Shown one piece after another: positions 53,427 through 62,336 of a DNA stretch of 64,000 nt. How positions within the stretch are numbered: position 1 is the first letter of the stretch; every line of letters begins with the position of its first letter. The DNA lies in contig NZ_AUFW01000007.1 of assembly GCF_000426705.1 (NCBI RefSeq), positions 330,612 through 394,611 on the forward strand. Direction: 5' to 3'. Source of the stretch: Spirochaeta cellobiosiphila DSM 17781. GTDB taxonomy: Bacteria; Spirochaetota; Spirochaetia; DSM-17781. The translations under genes and the position numbers were made by a program. Under the pieces are notes generated by a model. That model made no database searches and was not told the DNA's origin. It worked only from the letters and a program-made list of their open reading frames with translations.

Positions 53427-54689
53427 ATGAAGATTGCTATTTTTACAGATACTTTTTATCCCATGGTTAATGGGGTAGTTACCGCAATCCTTAATACGGC
53501 TAGGCCATTAGCAGATCGTGGACACAGAATATATATTGTTACTCCAAAAATAAATAAAGAGGATGATTTTCATTATCCTGGTATCACTATCATTCGATTG
53601 TCTTCTTTGCCAGCTACTTTTTATGAAGATTTTAGATGGACGACAGTTAGGAGTACTTCTACTTATAGAAAGCTTAGAAAAGAAGGTGTTCAATTAGTCC
53701 ATTTCATGACCCCTTTTACTGCTTCTTACTTAGGTATTAAAATTGGTAGACTTCTTAAAGTACCCGTAATAGGTACATTTCATACCTTCATATCTGATCC
53801 AGCATATTATGAACACATGTTTAATAAAATATGGAAACCTACTGAACCTGTTGTATGGAAATATACTAACTTTTACTATAATGCAGCAGACTTAGTCACA
53901 GCACCAAGTCCTAGTACTCTAAAATCCATGCATGAAAACGGATGCCATGTAGAAGGTAAAGTGATATCCAACGGAATTAGTCCTGATATTTTTGATAACA
54001 CAAATTGGAAAGAGTTCAAAAAAACACATAACCTTGGAGAAAAAGTAATTTTATATTTTGGTAGATTAGCCCAAGAAAAGAACTTACTTACTGTAGTTCG
54101 TGGCTTTGCAAAGGCATGGGAAAGTGATTCAGAACTGCAGTTATTACTAATTGGTGATGGTCCACAAAGAAAAGACGTTGAAAACATTATTAAAAATCAA
54201 CCTTATGAATCAAATGTTATGATGTTAGGATCTATCCCTTATTCTACTCTGATCAAATCAGGTGTTTTTAAAGCTGCCAAGTTATTTGTCTCAGCATCAA
54301 AAACAGAAAATCAACCTATGACTATTCTGGAATCCCAAGTAAATGGCTTAGTTTGTATTGGTGCTAATGCAAGAGGAATTCCAGACCTAATAGAAGATGG
54401 AGTGAATGGTTTACTATTCCATCCTGATAAACCAGAAGAATTAGCTGATAGAATTACTACGATAACATCAAATCCTGATTTATACGAAAAGTTTAAAGCT
54501 AATACCATAACCCATATAAAAGACCATACTGTAGATGCAGTATCAAAAACATGGGAAGATCTTTATAGTAAAATGATTGAAGATTACGCCAATGGAGCTT
54601 ATCCAATAAAGGATTACTTACATCTTAAAAAAATCCTTAGCATAGCTAAGGACTTTAAGTTTGACTTCTCAAAGAAGAAAAAAGACTAA
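53427..54689 (+). CDS. GT4-family glycosyltransferase (diacylglycerol/phosphatidylinositol type)
   Basis: A 420 aa GT-B enzyme. Start MKIAIFTDTFYPMVNGVVTAI is typical of lipid glucosyl- and mannosyltransferases of GT4; the donor domain has ILYFGRLAQEKNLLTVV, LLLIGDGPQR, and the E-x7-E motif in TENQPMTILESQ followed by GLVCIGANARGIPDLIEDGVNG. Likely adds a hexose to diacylglycerol or a similar membrane acceptor from UDP-sugar. ATG 53427 has GAGGA upstream; the frame is open slightly further but lacks a ribosome site. The stop overlaps the convergent gene by 4 nt. Confidence 0.87.
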   Translation: MKIAIFTDTFYPMVNGVVTAILNTARPLADRGHRIYIVTPKINKEDDFHYPGITIIRLSSLPATFYEDFRWTTVRSTSTYRKLRKEGVQLVHFMTPFTASYLGIKIGRLLKVPVIGTFHTFISDPAYYEHMFNKIWKPTEPVVWKYTNFYYNAADLVTAPSPSTLKSMHENGCHVEGKVISNGISPDIFDNTNWKEFKKTHNLGEKVILYFGRLAQEKNLLTVVRGFAKAWESDSELQLLLIGDGPQRKDVENIIKNQPYESNVMMLGSIPYSTLIKSGVFKAAKLFVSASKTENQPMTILESQVNGLVCIGANARGIPDLIEDGVNGLLFHPDKPEELADRITTITSNPDLYEKFKANTITHIKDHTVDAVSKTWEDLYSKMIEDYANGAYPIKDYLHLKKILSIAKDFKFDFSKKKKD

Positions 54690-56350
54690 AAATTATATCC
54701 AACTCGAAGAGAGAGATAGTGATTCATTGCTGTCTCTCCCTTAACAACACCTTCATTATCTACATATTCAAAAGTATAACCACAACCACCAAAGAAATCA
54801 GTCATTCCGAATGCTGAGGAATATTTGAAATTGATACCGGCTTGGTAGGTTGTTTCTATAACATCTTGTGTCAAGAAGTTAGCTGTATTAAAGAGGTGAT
54901 CCTTATTTTCATAGTCATATCCAGAATCAAAGATAGATCCATCTACAGAATCTCGATGACCTGAAGTATCAGCACCCTCAGAAGCATTACCATGTCTCAT
55001 CATACTTCCCCAGAGGTCAAAAGATAAGTTCGTAATTGGTGCAAATGACATGCTAAGTTTTAATCTATCCGAGTTAGGATCCAATGATGTTCCTAATGAC
55101 TCACCCATATGTGAATAATTCACATAGTTCACTTCATTGTTTAAATAATCATAAGAGTCCAAAGCTTCAACGTAAACTTCATCAGAGTATTTATAGCTTT
55201 CTTTTCTGTGGGTATACATATAAGGAAGAACTGCTGTATAGCCTAACTTGATCTGACTTAGGAAGGATTCCTTAGGTGTCCAAGATACCGTACTTTGGGT
55301 TGCCAATTTAAACTTCGTATTGAAATCTCCCATCAACATATCAATCAAATGGAGATCATCTGCATAGACAGTATTATTAAGCTTTATATCCTGTGGTAGC
55401 CAGAATTCCAAGGATCCTCCTAACAATATGTTATCTGCATTACCTTGATATATGGAAGTGTACAAGTACTCTTGAAAGGGTAAGAAATACATTGGCTCGA
55501 TTCTTTCTCCATAGACTACAGTCTCAAAGTAGGACATCTTTACCCAAGACTTAGGCCTCCACTCAAGTGAATGGAATTGAAAATATTTATCAGGATATGT
55601 ATCTATTGTTCCATCAGAATCAATAATAACATTTTCACCACCAACATCTGTAGTGGCTAAAAGGGTTTTTATTGTTTGAGTATAAGTTAAATTATTACCT
55701 ATCCAATAAATGCTTAAACCAGCGGACTGTTTAGCTCCCGGATTGAGAACAATACTATCTAATTCGGGGCCATAAGAATTCCGTGTTAGTCCCGTTTCTA
55801 AGTAAAAGTTTCTCCAATTGTATGATAGATCATTTGTTAAGCCTGGTGATAATAAAAACGTTCTTCCTTTTACAGAAAAATCTGTTTGATCAATAGTATA
55901 ATCCTGTATGGATCTTTGCAAAAGAGGAAGAACAACCCCATCCGTCCTATCTATTAACATAAGGTTAGATAAAGTATCAACATGTAAGTTATCATATACA
56001 AATCCAGAGGCAAAAATGTCAATATTAGCTTGGCTATAAAAAGAATCAATGTCCGTTCTAGCAGTTTGAGATATTGATGTATCCAACTCAAACTTACGGT
56101 CTATTACAGACAAATAATAGCTGGCTAGCTTTGCATCATTACCTGAAGTCTTTGAGTATACTTCGTGTAATAAATCAATTACCATTTTTGCTGGTAGTGG
56201 CTTCATCCCGGGTACTTCAATATATCCTTGTCGAGACCATCTATCCAAATCCACATATAGCTCGTCATTTACATCAGATAAAACTTGTGCAAAAGTTGGA
56301 ACGATAGCTGATGTAAGAATTATCAATAGAAATAATATTCTCTTATTCAT
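54686..56350 (-). CDS. Wzi-like outer-membrane barrel protein (first of two)
   Basis: A 554 aa exported protein: signal MNKRILFLLIILTSAIVPTFAQ, then a helical segment (VNDELYVDLDRWSRQGYIEVPGMKPLPAKMVIDLL) and a long beta-rich part with aromatic strand ends, finishing in NHYLSLRVGYNF with terminal Phe. The N-terminal block and barrel resemble Wzi-type capsule-anchoring outer-membrane proteins. It shares this layout with the protein at 60636. ATG 56350 has GGAG upstream and overlaps the end of the preceding gene by 8 nt. Confidence 0.6.
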   Translation of the reverse strand: MNKRILFLLIILTSAIVPTFAQVLSDVNDELYVDLDRWSRQGYIEVPGMKPLPAKMVIDLLHEVYSKTSGNDAKLASYYLSVIDRKFELDTSISQTARTDIDSFYSQANIDIFASGFVYDNLHVDTLSNLMLIDRTDGVVLPLLQRSIQDYTIDQTDFSVKGRTFLLSPGLTNDLSYNWRNFYLETGLTRNSYGPELDSIVLNPGAKQSAGLSIYWIGNNLTYTQTIKTLLATTDVGGENVIIDSDGTIDTYPDKYFQFHSLEWRPKSWVKMSYFETVVYGERIEPMYFLPFQEYLYTSIYQGNADNILLGGSLEFWLPQDIKLNNTVYADDLHLIDMLMGDFNTKFKLATQSTVSWTPKESFLSQIKLGYTAVLPYMYTHRKESYKYSDEVYVEALDSYDYLNNEVNYVNYSHMGESLGTSLDPNSDRLKLSMSFAPITNLSFDLWGSMMRHGNASEGADTSGHRDSVDGSIFDSGYDYENKDHLFNTANFLTQDVIETTYQAGINFKYSSAFGMTDFFGGCGYTFEYVDNEGVVKGETAMNHYLSLRVGYNF

Positions 56351-57143
56351 TATCTTGCTCCATTGCAAATATAGGTTTTATGTGTTCTTCCAGATACCAT
56401 TCAAAAAGACCATTTGTCCGATAATAAAAAGGATCTGATATTTTATTTTTTAAAGTTCCAAAACCATCAAACACATCAACACCACCTACACCATATATTA
56501 CAGTAAAGTCACTACCATAATAAATCTGAAAGTAAGTCAGCATATTTCCAGGTTTTACAGCCGTAAACCAATCATACTTAATGGGTGTTATATTTGTTCC
56601 AGTAAAAGTAAATATATTTGCTTTGCTTTGATATTTATATTCAGACACAAATCTTGAAAATGGTTCCATTTCTTGATCAACATAGATTTTATCATTTTTA
56701 ACATTCACTTCAAGCGGATCATTCTGTGGAGTCAAATCATTCTTATTAGATATCACTCTAGAATAGTCAAACATATCTCTCATTTTTTGTTTATTCCAAT
56801 TCCAATAGTCTATATCTACGAATTTTGAAATTGATCTTAATGAATTAAATAGTTCAAGCTTAATATTGTCATCACTATATTTCGGAATATAAATCAATGT
56901 TTCAGATATTACATTAGGTTTTATATTTTTAATGGCCTTCTCAATAGTATTTTTTTCAGAACTATTGGGAATGAGGGATATCTTCTTATAACTATCTAGA
57001 TCTTTACTCCATACCATAATGTTTTCTGGTTTTTTTTCATTTGAGAGACTCGTACCTTTAGTTATGTCAGACCAAGATTGGCAAAATAATGATGTACTAA
57101 GAATGGATAATATCAGAATTAATGCATACTTTTTCAAGATCAA
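56343..57143 (-). CDS. Secreted protein of unknown function in the polysaccharide region
   Basis: A 266 aa protein with a signal peptide (ILKKYALILILSILSTSLFCQSW; a Cys at the end of the hydrophobic part could make it a lipoprotein). It has ISETLIYIPKYSDDNIKLELFNSLRSIS and a C-terminal beta-rich part (MLTYFQIYYGSDFTVIYGVGGVDVF). No family named with confidence. The start is TTG 57143 with AAGGAG 8 nt upstream. Between an epimerase gene (2 nt gap) and the Wzi-like gene (8 nt overlap), so all three are one transcript. Confidence 0.6.
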   Translation of the reverse strand: MILKKYALILILSILSTSLFCQSWSDITKGTSLSNEKKPENIMVWSKDLDSYKKISLIPNSSEKNTIEKAIKNIKPNVISETLIYIPKYSDDNIKLELFNSLRSISKFVDIDYWNWNKQKMRDMFDYSRVISNKNDLTPQNDPLEVNVKNDKIYVDQEMEPFSRFVSEYKYQSKANIFTFTGTNITPIKYDWFTAVKPGNMLTYFQIYYGSDFTVIYGVGGVDVFDGFGTLKNKISDPFYYRTNGLFEWYLEEHIKPIFAMEQDNE

Positions 57144-57145
57144 TT

Positions 57146-58108
57146 TTATAACTCCTTTTGTGATTTATAGTATTCAACGTATAAGGGTATCCCCTCAGTA
57201 ATCTTTGTTTTTGGATTAAATCCAAAAGTTTTTTTACTCTTACTAATATCAGCGAAGGTTCTTTGTACATCACCTAACTGCATTGGTTGTCTATCAATGA
57301 TAGCCTTTTTACCTAAAGCATTCTGAATAAGTGTAACTAAGGAAGAAAGACTTGTTGTTTGTGATTCTCCTAAATTAAATACATCCCAGGTTCCTCTTGG
57401 TTGATTTAGTAACCAATCCATAACATTTTCCAAACCATGAACAATATCATCAATAAAGGTGTAGTCTCTTTCTGTTGTACCATCCCCATAGAAAGGAATG
57501 GGAGTACCCTCATCTATCATTCTTGTAAACTTATTTATTGCCAGATCTGGTCTTTGGCCCGGCCCATATACTGTAAAAAATCTCATTGCAGCAATACGCA
57601 TGTCTTTGGTTTTAGCATAAGTATGGGTCAATAACTCACAAGCCTTTTTTGTCGCTGCATAGGGAGAAATAGGGAAATCGACTCTATCATTTTCAGAAAA
57701 AGGAACTTTATCATTATTTCCATAAACACTGGAAGAAGAAGCAAAAACAATATCAGAAATACTATTTTGAGAAGCTAATTCCATTAGTTTAACAGTGGCC
57801 TCAATATTATTCTTAGTATAACCAACAGGGTCTTCAATGGAGGGACGTACTCCAGCTTTACCTGCCAAATGGAAGATAATATCTATATTATTTGTTTCAA
57901 TAATTTTATTAAATTTTGAATCTAATATATCAGTTTCATAGAACTCAAATCTAGGATTTGAGTTCAATGGTTCTATATTGTTATCTTTAATTAATCTTGA
58001 ATAGAAAGGATCAAAGTTATCAATTCCTATAACATAATGATCATTTACTAACTTTTTTGAAAGATTAGATCCAATAAATCCTGCAGCTCCTGTAATCAAT
58101 ATATTCAA
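57146..58108 (-). CDS. NAD-dependent UDP-sugar epimerase (UDP-glucuronate 4-epimerase-like)
   Basis: A 320 aa extended SDR. The NAD motif TGAAGFIGSNL, then IDNFDPFYS, FHLAGKAGVRPSIEDP (the A-G-x-x-G-V-R-x-S signature of UDP-glucuronate 4-epimerases), Ser-rich VFASSSSVYG, catalytic YAATK and RFFTVYGPGQRPD are present. It would make UDP-galacturonate or a related sugar for surface polysaccharide. The start is TTG with TAGGAG upstream. It lies 1 nt from the upstream GT gene. Confidence 0.88.
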   Translation of the reverse strand: MNILITGAAGFIGSNLSKKLVNDHYVIGIDNFDPFYSRLIKDNNIEPLNSNPRFEFYETDILDSKFNKIIETNNIDIIFHLAGKAGVRPSIEDPVGYTKNNIEATVKLMELASQNSISDIVFASSSSVYGNNDKVPFSENDRVDFPISPYAATKKACELLTHTYAKTKDMRIAAMRFFTVYGPGQRPDLAINKFTRMIDEGTPIPFYGDGTTERDYTFIDDIVHGLENVMDWLLNQPRGTWDVFNLGESQTTSLSSLVTLIQNALGKKAIIDRQPMQLGDVQRTFADISKSKKTFGFNPKTKITEGIPLYVEYYKSQKEL

Positions 58109-58109
58109 T

Positions 58110-59222
58110 TTAAACTCCTAATACAGACTTATATAAGGTAAATGTCTTATCAAACATTGTTGCAAATGTGAAATTTTCTACATAATGCTTTCGACCTTCT
58201 AATCCAAAATTGAGAACATCCTTGGGGTTATTTAGAAAATACTCTATACGTTCTTTAACAATAATATTGTCACCATGAGGTACAATAAAACCCGTTTTAT
58301 CTTCAATGATGGACTCACGAGAACCGCCTACATCACTTACAATTACTGGCAGAGAGGCTCTCATAGCTTCTAGTGTACTTCTTGGAAATCCTTCCCAATT
58401 ACTAATAAGTAAAAATAGATCTACTTTTTTGAGAAAGTCCGGTACATCATTTCTTTTATTATGGAATACAACTTGTTTTTCCAATCCATATTCATGGACC
58501 ATTTTTTTTACAGAGTTTTCCAGGGGACCATCACCGATAAAATTACATACCCAATATAAGCCCTTTAGTTCCTTCAACGCTTTTAACAATGTAAAATGAT
58601 CTTTCTGCTTCTGAAACCTAGAAACCATTACCATTTGAAGGGGATTATCTGATGTAAAAGCTTCTTTGAACTCTCTTTTTATCTCTTCCAAGAGAGGTAA
58701 TCCATTATGAATAACTTTCATTTTTTTTTCAGTTGCAACATTAAACCTTAAAGCCAAATCAAAGTCGTTTCGTGAGACCGTTATTATCCTGTCACAAAAT
58801 CTACTAAAATGTCTTTCAATTGCTGCATAAACTTTTTGTTTAAAATCACCGACCCCATCAGTAAAAGCCCAACCATGAGCAGTAAAAATAACCTTTGTCT
58901 TTAACTTATGTGCAGCATATCTTCCTACAATTCCAGCTTTTGAAGTATGAGTTGATAAAATATCATAATTATTCTTAATAATGACAGATCGAATTTTTCG
59001 ATATGCCACGTAATCCTTTATAGGAGAAATACTTCTTTGCAATTCTTGTATATGATAAAAGGGAATATTATGGCTTTCTAATTGTTTAGTAAAATCACCT
59101 CTACTCCCAACAATGACTTCCACTTGATGGCCTAACTTTAATAAATGTATACACATATCACGTACATGAATTTGGGCTCCACCAAAGTGGTCACCACGTG
59201 TTATTATATAGGCTATTTTCAT
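58110..59222 (-). CDS. GT4-family glycosyltransferase
   Basis: A 370 aa GT-B glycosyltransferase: N-terminal MKIAYIITRGDHFGGAQIHVRDM (the nucleotide-sugar acceptor loop GGAQ), donor domain with MVMVSRFQKQKDHFTLLKAL, FIGDGPLE and E-x7-E in NWEGFPRSTLEAMRA, then PVIVSDVGGSRESIIEDKTG. Likely extends a polysaccharide repeat on a lipid carrier. AAGGAT precedes the ATG. First gene of the minus-strand GT-epimerase-secreted protein-Wzi-like run and divergent from the initiating transferase. Confidence 0.9.
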   Translation of the reverse strand: MKIAYIITRGDHFGGAQIHVRDMCIHLLKLGHQVEVIVGSRGDFTKQLESHNIPFYHIQELQRSISPIKDYVAYRKIRSVIIKNNYDILSTHTSKAGIVGRYAAHKLKTKVIFTAHGWAFTDGVGDFKQKVYAAIERHFSRFCDRIITVSRNDFDLALRFNVATEKKMKVIHNGLPLLEEIKREFKEAFTSDNPLQMVMVSRFQKQKDHFTLLKALKELKGLYWVCNFIGDGPLENSVKKMVHEYGLEKQVVFHNKRNDVPDFLKKVDLFLLISNWEGFPRSTLEAMRASLPVIVSDVGGSRESIIEDKTGFIVPHGDNIIVKERIEYFLNNPKDVLNFGLEGRKHYVENFTFATMFDKTFTLYKSVLGV

Positions 59223-59235
59223 CTGCTATCCTTGC

Positions 59236-59264
59236 TTGATATTTGGCCGAGTATAACATATATT
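59236..59264 (+). promoter_or_regulatory. Leaderless promoter of the initiating sugar transferase gene
   Basis: TTGATA (59236-59241), 17 bp, TATATT (59259-59264). The ATG at 59274 is 9 nt past the -10 box, so the leader would be 0-3 nt. No Shine-Dalgarno sequence. Confidence 0.55.
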
Positions 59265-59273
59265 GTAGTCAAT

Positions 59274-60632
59274 ATGAAATCACAAACTCAGAAGTTTTTT
59301 ATGTTCCTGGGAGACTATAGTATGTTACAACTTAGTCTTCTTGTTACCATATTTATTAGATATGGTAACAGCTTTACGAATTTAGTTTGGTGGCAACACA
59401 TAGTATCATTCACTTGGTTATTTATTGTATGGTGTATCGTGTTTTATGCTTGGGATTTGTACAGTCTTATACGAAAATGGAGTCATAAAAATTATTTTTT
59501 TGCCATAGTGATGAACGTTTTCATATCTATGGGCTTATTTTATATAGTCCCACAGTTTGGTATAACACCTAAAACAAACCTAATACTACAGTCCATTATT
59601 TTTACTGTTTTGTTCTATTTTTGGAGATTTATTTTCAACAAAGTCTTTAATTATATTGGACATATAAAAAACGTTGTTATAATAGGTGGAGATGAAAACT
59701 CTCTATTACTAGTGAAATCATTACACAAGAATCATAAACTCGGTTACAAACCTGTGGCAATTCTTCTTGATAAAGAAATAAATAAACCTGAAGAAATTAT
59801 AAATAAAGGAACCGTGTTATTTAGAGATATAGAAAAATTAGAACAGTTTATTTCTCAAAATGAGATTCATACTGTTGTTATCAGTGAAAATTGGTACCAA
59901 TCTATTAAAAGAAATCTATACGATTTAATTCCACAAAAAATCAATTTCTATAATATTAGTTCCTTTTGGGAAGAATATAATAGAACCATTCCCATTTATG
60001 CCACTAATGAAATATGGTTTCTGGAAAACCTAAGGGGTTCATCAAAAGAATTTTTCGAGGTAATAAAAAGATTAGAAGACATTCTATTATCGCTTATTAT
60101 GCTCCCCATCATTCTTCCTCTTTCTATAATTGCCGCATTCTTGGTTAAGATTACAAGTAAAGGTCCCATTCTCTATAGTCAAATACGTATAGGTAAAGGG
60201 GGCAAAGAATACAGAATATACAAATTTAGATCTATGAAAATTGATGCAGAAAAATATGGGGCTCAATGGTCGACTAAGAACGATCCTCGAGTAACAAAAG
60301 TTGGTAGGTTTTTAAGAGCTACACGAATAGATGAATTTCCTCAATTATTCAATGTTCTCAAAGGAGATATGAGTTTAATTGGACCTAGACCGGAAAGACC
60401 TGAATTTGTAAAAGAATTAGTAAAACAGATTCCTCACTATAATCTTCGACATTTGGTCAAACCTGGCTTAACAGGTTGGGCTCAAGTAAATATGGAATAT
60501 ACAGATACAATTTCAGATACTGGTAGAAAGCTAGAATATGATCTTTATTATCTAAAGAACAGAAATCCTATTTTAGATTTTAAAATTTTGCTTAAAACAG
60601 TTATGACTGTCTTTACTGGAAGTGGAAGATAA
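59274..60632 (+). CDS. Polyprenyl-phosphate sugar-1-phosphate transferase (WbaP/WcaJ type)
   Basis: Initiates surface polysaccharide synthesis by moving a sugar phosphate from a UDP-sugar to undecaprenyl phosphate. The 452 aa protein has four N-terminal membrane segments, a Rossmann-like CoA-binding fold (KNVVIIGGDENSLLLVKSL), a further membrane hairpin (LEDILLSLIMLPIILPLSIIAAF) and the catalytic domain with KGPILYSQIRIGKGG, YKFRSM, DEFPQLFNVLKGDMSLIGPRP and HLVKPGLTGWAQV. ATG 59274 is favoured by membrane topology and by the promoter; the frame is open upstream into the divergent gene. Confidence 0.92.
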   Translation: MKSQTQKFFMFLGDYSMLQLSLLVTIFIRYGNSFTNLVWWQHIVSFTWLFIVWCIVFYAWDLYSLIRKWSHKNYFFAIVMNVFISMGLFYIVPQFGITPKTNLILQSIIFTVLFYFWRFIFNKVFNYIGHIKNVVIIGGDENSLLLVKSLHKNHKLGYKPVAILLDKEINKPEEIINKGTVLFRDIEKLEQFISQNEIHTVVISENWYQSIKRNLYDLIPQKINFYNISSFWEEYNRTIPIYATNEIWFLENLRGSSKEFFEVIKRLEDILLSLIMLPIILPLSIIAAFLVKITSKGPILYSQIRIGKGGKEYRIYKFRSMKIDAEKYGAQWSTKNDPRVTKVGRFLRATRIDEFPQLFNVLKGDMSLIGPRPERPEFVKELVKQIPHYNLRHLVKPGLTGWAQVNMEYTDTISDTGRKLEYDLYYLKNRNPILDFKILLKTVMTVFTGSGR

Positions 60633-60635
60633 ACA

Positions 60636-62336
60636 ATGAAACAAAAAATTTTAGTTCTCAGTTTTATAATAACTAGTACTTTATCTGTAAGTGAAATCTC
60701 AGCACTAAACACACAAGAATTAATACCTAATAATTCCAAAGTATATGATTTAATGGATTACCTATTTTTGTCAACAGGTAGAACTTTAACATTAGTAGCA
60801 AAACCTGTAACCATTCAAGAGCTACTCACTCAATTAGAAAAAATAGATGTAATTGGTTTAAATGTAAACCAAAACGAAGCCTACAAAAAAATCAATAGCT
60901 TAATATATAAACAACCCCGTTTCACTATTGCAGATGGTTTGAACCTAGATTTTTCAGGCCTAATAGCCATGGAAGGTTATTATCATACAAATACTAATAT
61001 TAATGAGTTCTCCTATTCCTATGCGGATCGTCTTCCTTTTTTTGGATTATATAATGATTTTCTGATTGGAGAATCTGCTTATGTTGGTGTTGATGCCGTA
61101 TTCAAAAATGATAGAACTGTTACAGAGTATTACGATAGTAATTATTCTAATTTACCTTACAACCTATGGATAGATCTCGAGTTCTTACAAAGATCTGTTT
61201 TTAGTTGGGGGGGCAATAATTGGAATGTAACAGCGGGAAGAGATTTACTGGATTGGGGAACGGGATTAACTGGTAACTTCCTCATTTCTGATGCTACTGA
61301 GTACCACGAATTTATTAGACTTAAAAGCCAATGGAAACCAGTCACTTTTTCTTTTATGTGGATGTCCATTAATCCTGTGGTGTACGATAGCAATGGAAAA
61401 GCCTCTTCCTATGAAGACCTACTATCTTATTATTCCACTCCAAATGGTGATGGTACATACAAAGGAAATAATGGATACGATGAATGGGATGAAGATGTAT
61501 TAGGTTTTGATTTATATAAGGCACTATATGCTCATAGAGCAGATATTCAAATAACAAATAATTTATTATTTAGTATTTCAGAATCGGCTATCCAAGCTAA
61601 CCAATATCCTCAATTAGGAGATCTTAATCCATTCATGGTTTTTCATTCCAGTTTTATGGATAGGTTCTTGAAATATGCAAATATCCTAGCTGTTGCAGAA
61701 CTCAACTACACACCCATACCTGGTATTATGTTCTATGGTCATTTATCTTCAGACCAATGGTCAACTACAGAAGAACAAAAGAAATGGCCTGATGCTAATG
61801 AACCAAATGCCATTGCCTATTTAGCTGGCATAAGAGGGACCATTGATGGGGGTTCTCATGGTTATTTTACATGGGGAGCTGAATATACTCATACAGATCC
61901 CTACTTTTATTTAGAAAAATACCCTTTACTCAGTTATACCTACACAAAAACAATTGTCTCTTTATACAAATCCAAAGTAACAGAAGTGGACAGTTTGGGT
62001 CACTGGATAGGGAATGATTCTAACCTTTTTACTTTAATGGGTACTTGGTATAGCAACAAGGACCAAAGTATCAGTATGATATATACTTTGCTTTTCAATG
62101 GAGAACTCCAATTAACTGATCTTTTGGAATATTCTAATGAAGCAGTAGGTAAAACTACACCAACAGGAACAGATGAAGTAATGAACCGGATCCAATTTCG
62201 TTACAATAATAAATTAACAGATAATCTTGGTTTTATTTTTGATACTGCTTTTTACCATTTTCAAAATTATGAGAACACCCATGATAATACTCAGCTAGAT
62301 TATCAAATAGCAGCCTCTATATCGTATAGCTTTTAA
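60636..62336 (+). CDS. Wzi-like outer-membrane barrel protein (second of two)
   Basis: A 566 aa exported protein: signal MKQKILVLSFIITSTLSVSEISA, a helical N-terminal part (VYDLMDYLFLSTGRTLTLVAKPVTIQELLTQLEKI) and a long barrel-like region with many aromatic residues, including WNVTAGRDLLDWGTGLTGNFLIS, a W-G-x-G loop seen in Wzi-type proteins, and a final QIAASISYSF ending in Phe. It starts 3 nt after the initiating transferase, so it should export or anchor its product. Its stop overlaps the convergent GT gene by 4 nt. Confidence 0.62.
   Translation: MKQKILVLSFIITSTLSVSEISALNTQELIPNNSKVYDLMDYLFLSTGRTLTLVAKPVTIQELLTQLEKIDVIGLNVNQNEAYKKINSLIYKQPRFTIADGLNLDFSGLIAMEGYYHTNTNINEFSYSYADRLPFFGLYNDFLIGESAYVGVDAVFKNDRTVTEYYDSNYSNLPYNLWIDLEFLQRSVFSWGGNNWNVTAGRDLLDWGTGLTGNFLISDATEYHEFIRLKSQWKPVTFSFMWMSINPVVYDSNGKASSYEDLLSYYSTPNGDGTYKGNNGYDEWDEDVLGFDLYKALYAHRADIQITNNLLFSISESAIQANQYPQLGDLNPFMVFHSSFMDRFLKYANILAVAELNYTPIPGIMFYGHLSSDQWSTTEEQKKWPDANEPNAIAYLAGIRGTIDGGSHGYFTWGAEYTHTDPYFYLEKYPLLSYTYTKTIVSLYKSKVTEVDSLGHWIGNDSNLFTLMGTWYSNKDQSISMIYTLLFNGELQLTDLLEYSNEAVGKTTPTGTDEVMNRIQFRYNNKLTDNLGFIFDTAFYHFQNYENTHDNTQLDYQIAASISYSF

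Noticed and set aside
59145..59273. Upstream extension of the sugar transferase
   Set aside because: It overlaps the divergent GT4 gene and the promoter at 59236-59264; topology is complete from 59274.
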